NCBI RefSeq assembly: GCF_042429435.1
Contig: NZ_JBHMAF010000188.1
DNA from: Ectobacillus funiculus
Lineage (GTDB): Bacteria; Bacillota; Bacilli; Bacillales; Bacillaceae_G
Strand: one strand, 5' to 3'
Length of the DNA: 64,000 nucleotides
Below are positions 61,517 to 64,000 of the stretch, one piece after another; the stretch's first letter is position 1; the number at the start of each line of letters is the position of its first letter. A program made the translations under genes and the position numbers. The notes under the pieces were generated by a model. That model saw only the letters and a program-made list of their open reading frames with translations, was not told the DNA's origin and made no database searches.

Positions 61517-62510
61517 GCGGCAGCAGCCCTTCCTGCTCAATCTTCAAAAGCTGTGAATAAGCTTCTTCCATGTCAGCTTGGGAGATGCCGTAACGGGAAA
61601 CAATTTGTTCATCAATCGGTGACAGCATAAAACGCTCACTTCCAATTTTCTCAAGAACAGCTGCCCAAACTCGAACATCAAGAGGAAGAAGAGAAAATGG
61701 AAAAACAAGGAACATGATTTCATACCAATACTCCGCTAAGGCCTGGATCATCGTGGGGTTTTGTCCGCCTGTTCCTCTCTCCGCCTCAAGCAGTACATCG
61801 GTAACAAAAGTATCTTCCTTTATATCGGGAAGTTCACAAGGAACAACAGACATGGTTCTGCCATACTTCGTCACGGAAACCTCATCACGAACACCGCTTT
61901 CCATCAAGAGCTGCAACAAAACGGACTTTACATACGGATGATTTGTTTCATCCTCAAGAAAGCGTGCAACGAATGGACCAGCTGGCGTAGAACCGCGCTG
62001 CCTCAAACTATATAGAGCTTGCAGCTGCTTAGCTACATCACGTGTCCCTAACGCTGTCTCTACCTCTTCCTCCTCAGGTGATTTCGGAATCTCACTTTCT
62101 AATCCTTCCATTTTTTCGGCAAACGAAAGCAACGGATATAGCTTTTCTCTTTGTTCATTAGAAAGCTCACGATCTGCTAAAGCAAAATGAACTACTTCTG
62201 CAACCGCTTGATAGTCATGCTGCTGCAGCAAAACGGAAAGATACATCTCGAGCACCTCAAAAAATAGTCTGTCACTCCTCTTTAATAGCGCTCCGCACCG
62301 CTTTCTCGCTTCCTTTAAATCATGAAGCTCTATTAGACAGACAACTGCAGCAAACTCTGACTCCTCATCCTCAAACCCATATTCACCTAACTGGTTAAAA
62401 CAGTCTAGCGCCTCAGAAAATTGTTTGTTATGTAAAGAATCAAAACCTTTTTCCCGCAAACGGTCACTCAGGTTTGGAAACATGATGACCGTTTTCTCTT
62501 TTTCCTCCAT
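61512..62510 (-). CDS. ysoA: TPR-repeat protein YsoA
   Basis: 332 residues, close to B. subtilis YsoA; N-terminal tetratricopeptide-like helices (about 15-130, LREKGFDSLHNKQFSEALDCFNQ), a charged linker with SPEEEEVE, and a C-terminal domain. Function unknown. Downstream of tig in genome order reversed; upstream ends the conserved block. ATG at 62510 with AAAGAGGCG upstream. Confidence 0.85.
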   Translation of the reverse strand: MEEKEKTVIMFPNLSDRLREKGFDSLHNKQFSEALDCFNQLGEYGFEDEESEFAAVVCLIELHDLKEARKRCGALLKRSDRLFFEVLEMYLSVLLQQHDYQAVAEVVHFALADRELSNEQREKLYPLLSFAEKMEGLESEIPKSPEEEEVETALGTRDVAKQLQALYSLRQRGSTPAGPFVARFLEDETNHPYVKSVLLQLLMESGVRDEVSVTKYGRTMSVVPCELPDIKEDTFVTDVLLEAERGTGGQNPTMIQALAEYWYEIMFLVFPFSLLPLDVRVWAAVLEKIGSERFMLSPIDEQIVSRYGISQADMEEAYSQLLKIEQEGLLPL

Positions 62511-63108
62511 ACCTTCGCCTCTTTTTAAGGTTTTCTACACTTAAAGGTACTATAGCAGAAGAAGGTTTGAAACACAATATATGGCATATTCCGCATAGAA
62601 ATTTATGGTTTCTTCCTTGTTAATGATGCTTCTATCTAAACTATGCGTAAAGCCTTGTAGTTTGTATCCCACAAGACCCGCAAGCAACAAGACTTCTTAT
62701 TATAATTTCTTTGCTTAATATCTGCTATCTCAAATACTCAACTCAACGCCTAGCCTTTCCTGTATGAAATCTACTCTTCGCCGAAAGATAGCCATTACAA
62801 TTGATTTCTTCCAACACCTTTTATGCCACATCACTTTAAAGAAAACTCGCCGATTGGCGAGCCCTGCCTTTGGGCGAAGACAGAGGCGTAGCCCTACTTA
62901 TACTTTATTCCTAAAATTTCTCACTACGTCGAATTGGCTTCTAGCTAGAAATTTATACTTTTTTAAAGTGTAAAAAAACCCCGAATGTAGATTCTTATAC
63001 TATCGCTTTTCTAATATCTTTGCAATTTATAGGAATAAAAACAATTATCTTTCCTAAGCATTTCATTTTCTAGCTATAAATGGGCATCCTATCAAAGTAA
63101 AATGGGGG
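62511..63108. other. Intergenic region and end of conserved gene order
   Basis: About 600 bp. One repeat unit at 62831-62972; the remainder is AT-rich. No gene recognised. In B. subtilis the leu biosynthetic genes follow ysoA; they are absent from this point to the window end. Confidence 0.5.
62831..62972 (+). repeat. Dispersed hairpin repeat, one unit
   Basis: Intact module A (CTCGCC-GATT-GGCGAG, TTTGGGCGAAGACAGAGG) and module B (CTCACTACGTCGAATTGG, AGCTAGAAATTTATAC). Confidence 0.92.
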
Positions 63109-63672
63109 GTGAATCCACTGAAAGAATCCTATCCAAGCTTTAAAGAAATACAAGACCTCCAACATAAATTACAGAAGATGCTTACAGACTACTGGCTTCA
63201 TCACGATTTATTTACTTTTCAATGGTGGTTGCTTTTATGTATCTGGATTGTTCCCTGGATAATATGGTGGAGATATGTACAACGAAAGAGAATCAAGGAA
63301 ATTTTATTGTTTGGGTCTCTGTTAATGCTGCTAGTTGGATTTTTGGATGATATAGGTGTTAATTGTAACCTTTGGTCTTACCCATACAAGTTAACTTCCG
63401 TAGTACCTAAACTGGTTGCAATTGATTATGGAATTATCATCATTGCACATATGTCTGTGTATCAACATTTCAAAAGATGGAAATCGTTTTTGATTGCCAA
63501 TGTTATTATGGCAACTATTTTTTCCTTTATATGTGAACCTATAACAGTTTGGCTGAAGATTTACAGGCTGGACAATTGGGAGTATGCATACTCTTTACCA
63601 ATCTATGTAGCAAAAGCTGCATTAGTAAAATGGATTGTAGATGTAGTTTTAACTAGAAAAATGAAACAGTAA
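63109..63672 (+). CDS. CBO0543-family membrane protein
   Basis: About 187 residues with roughly five membrane helices, conserved WWRYVQRKRIKEI, GFLDDIGVNCNLWSYPYKL and PLYV-like SLPIYVAKAAL. This arrangement recalls the CBO0543 family found in spore formers, function unknown. The start is unclear: the GTG at 63109 has GGGGG touching it, and a CTG 9 nt further has better spacing. Stands alone on the plus strand after the conserved block. Confidence 0.6.
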   Translation: MNPLKESYPSFKEIQDLQHKLQKMLTDYWLHHDLFTFQWWLLLCIWIVPWIIWWRYVQRKRIKEILLFGSLLMLLVGFLDDIGVNCNLWSYPYKLTSVVPKLVAIDYGIIIIAHMSVYQHFKRWKSFLIANVIMATIFSFICEPITVWLKIYRLDNWEYAYSLPIYVAKAALVKWIVDVVLTRKMKQ

Positions 63673-64000
63673 ACTATCACTAATATATGTATCATAAAAC
63701 CCCTGTTTCAATGTTATTATGATGTTCTGAATTCACCTTGATAAATGCATGAATGATAACCATAAAGTTATTATTATTGGGTGTCCTGCTTTTGGTTTTC
63801 ATTTACGTAATGATTTGAAGATGAAGACGTTGTTAGCCGCTAAAGATGTTGTAGAGTATGCAGGTAAAGGTACTAAACTACCATGAAAATTAACTTCTGT
63901 GTCTTCAATAAAAAGGCAATACTTAAATAGACGCAGCTCATTCATTTTTTAAAAAAGAGGAGCGCCTTGATCAAAGGTGTTTATGAATTTGATTTATGGA
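63673..64000. other. Window end, mostly unassigned
   Basis: An open frame at 63749-63886 (+) would encode 45 residues beginning MNDNHKVIIIGCPAFGFHL, with no ribosome site. The last 34 bases may start a gene (next entry). AT-rich otherwise. Confidence 0.4.
63967..64000 (+). CDS. Possible start of a further gene, cut by the window
   Basis: TTG at 63967 with AGAGGAG 4 nt upstream, reading MIKGVYEFDLW to the window end. The pattern resembles N-termini of glyoxalase/VOC proteins, but 11 codons are not enough to identify it. Confidence 0.3.
   Translation, partial: MIKGVYEFDLW

Noticed and set aside
63749..63886. 45-codon ORF MNDNHKVIIIGCPAFGFHL...
   Set aside because: No ribosome site and no family recognised; kept only as a remark in the window-end entry.

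Overview
The window looks like a chromosomal segment of an endospore-forming Bacillus (Bacillaceae, Firmicutes). Evidence: the sporulation genes spoVB, bofC, safA, spo0B, spoIVFA/FB, spoIIB, ysxE, spoVID and a YhcN/YlaJ lipoprotein; strong GGAGG ribosome sites with many GTG/TTG starts; a T-box before valS; an L21 leader; and a gene order close to the B. subtilis recJ-to-ysoA region. Nearly everything is on the minus strand. Species cannot be fixed from the sequence; an RNase E/G gene, absent from B. subtilis, argues against a very close relative of that species.

Layout. 0-12.6 kb: recJ (cut by the window edge), secDF, comN, spoVB (+), yrbG, yrzE (+), then yajC, tgt, queA, a DUF2905 gene, ruvB, ruvA, bofC (secretion, queuosine, Holliday junctions). 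12.8-24.8 kb: a sporulation lipoprotein, nadE, a CotS-type kinase, the coat protein safA, nadA-nadC-nadB divergent from nifS-niaR, and pheA. 24.9-31.8 kb: an ABC-permease remnant where B. subtilis has pheB, then obg, spo0B, rpmA, prp, rplU with leader, an RNase G, spoIVFB and spoIVFA. 31.9-40 kb: minD, minC, mreD, mreC, mreB, radC, maf, spoIIB, folC (division, shape). 40-52 kb: valS with T-box, a small membrane-protein gene (+) with a SigK-like promoter, ysxE, spoVID, and hemL-hemB-hemD-hemC-hemX-hemA. 52.8-62.5 kb: engB, lonA, lonB, clpX, tig, ysoA. From about 62.5 kb the conserved order stops: a CBO0543-type membrane protein gene, a short unassigned ORF and the start of another gene.

How the genes work together. 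nadB, nadC and nadA make nicotinate mononucleotide, NifS probably supplies sulfur for the NadA cluster, NiaR represses the set, and NadE finishes NAD. hemA to hemL convert glutamyl-tRNA to uroporphyrinogen III. Min and Mre proteins place the septum and shape the wall. SpoIVFA/FB, BofC, LonB, SafA and SpoVID act in compartment-specific sporulation; candidate SigE, SigF and SigK promoters are visible.

The most striking non-genic feature is a family of roughly 135-bp intergenic repeats: about 22 units at 16 loci, several tandem. Each carries a hairpin followed by a T tract on one strand plus a larger imperfect inverted repeat. One copy appears to be the only terminator of lonB, one supplies the stop codon of ysoA, and a partial copy sits between queA and tgt. 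No tRNA, rRNA, CRISPR array, prophage or complete insertion sequence was seen.
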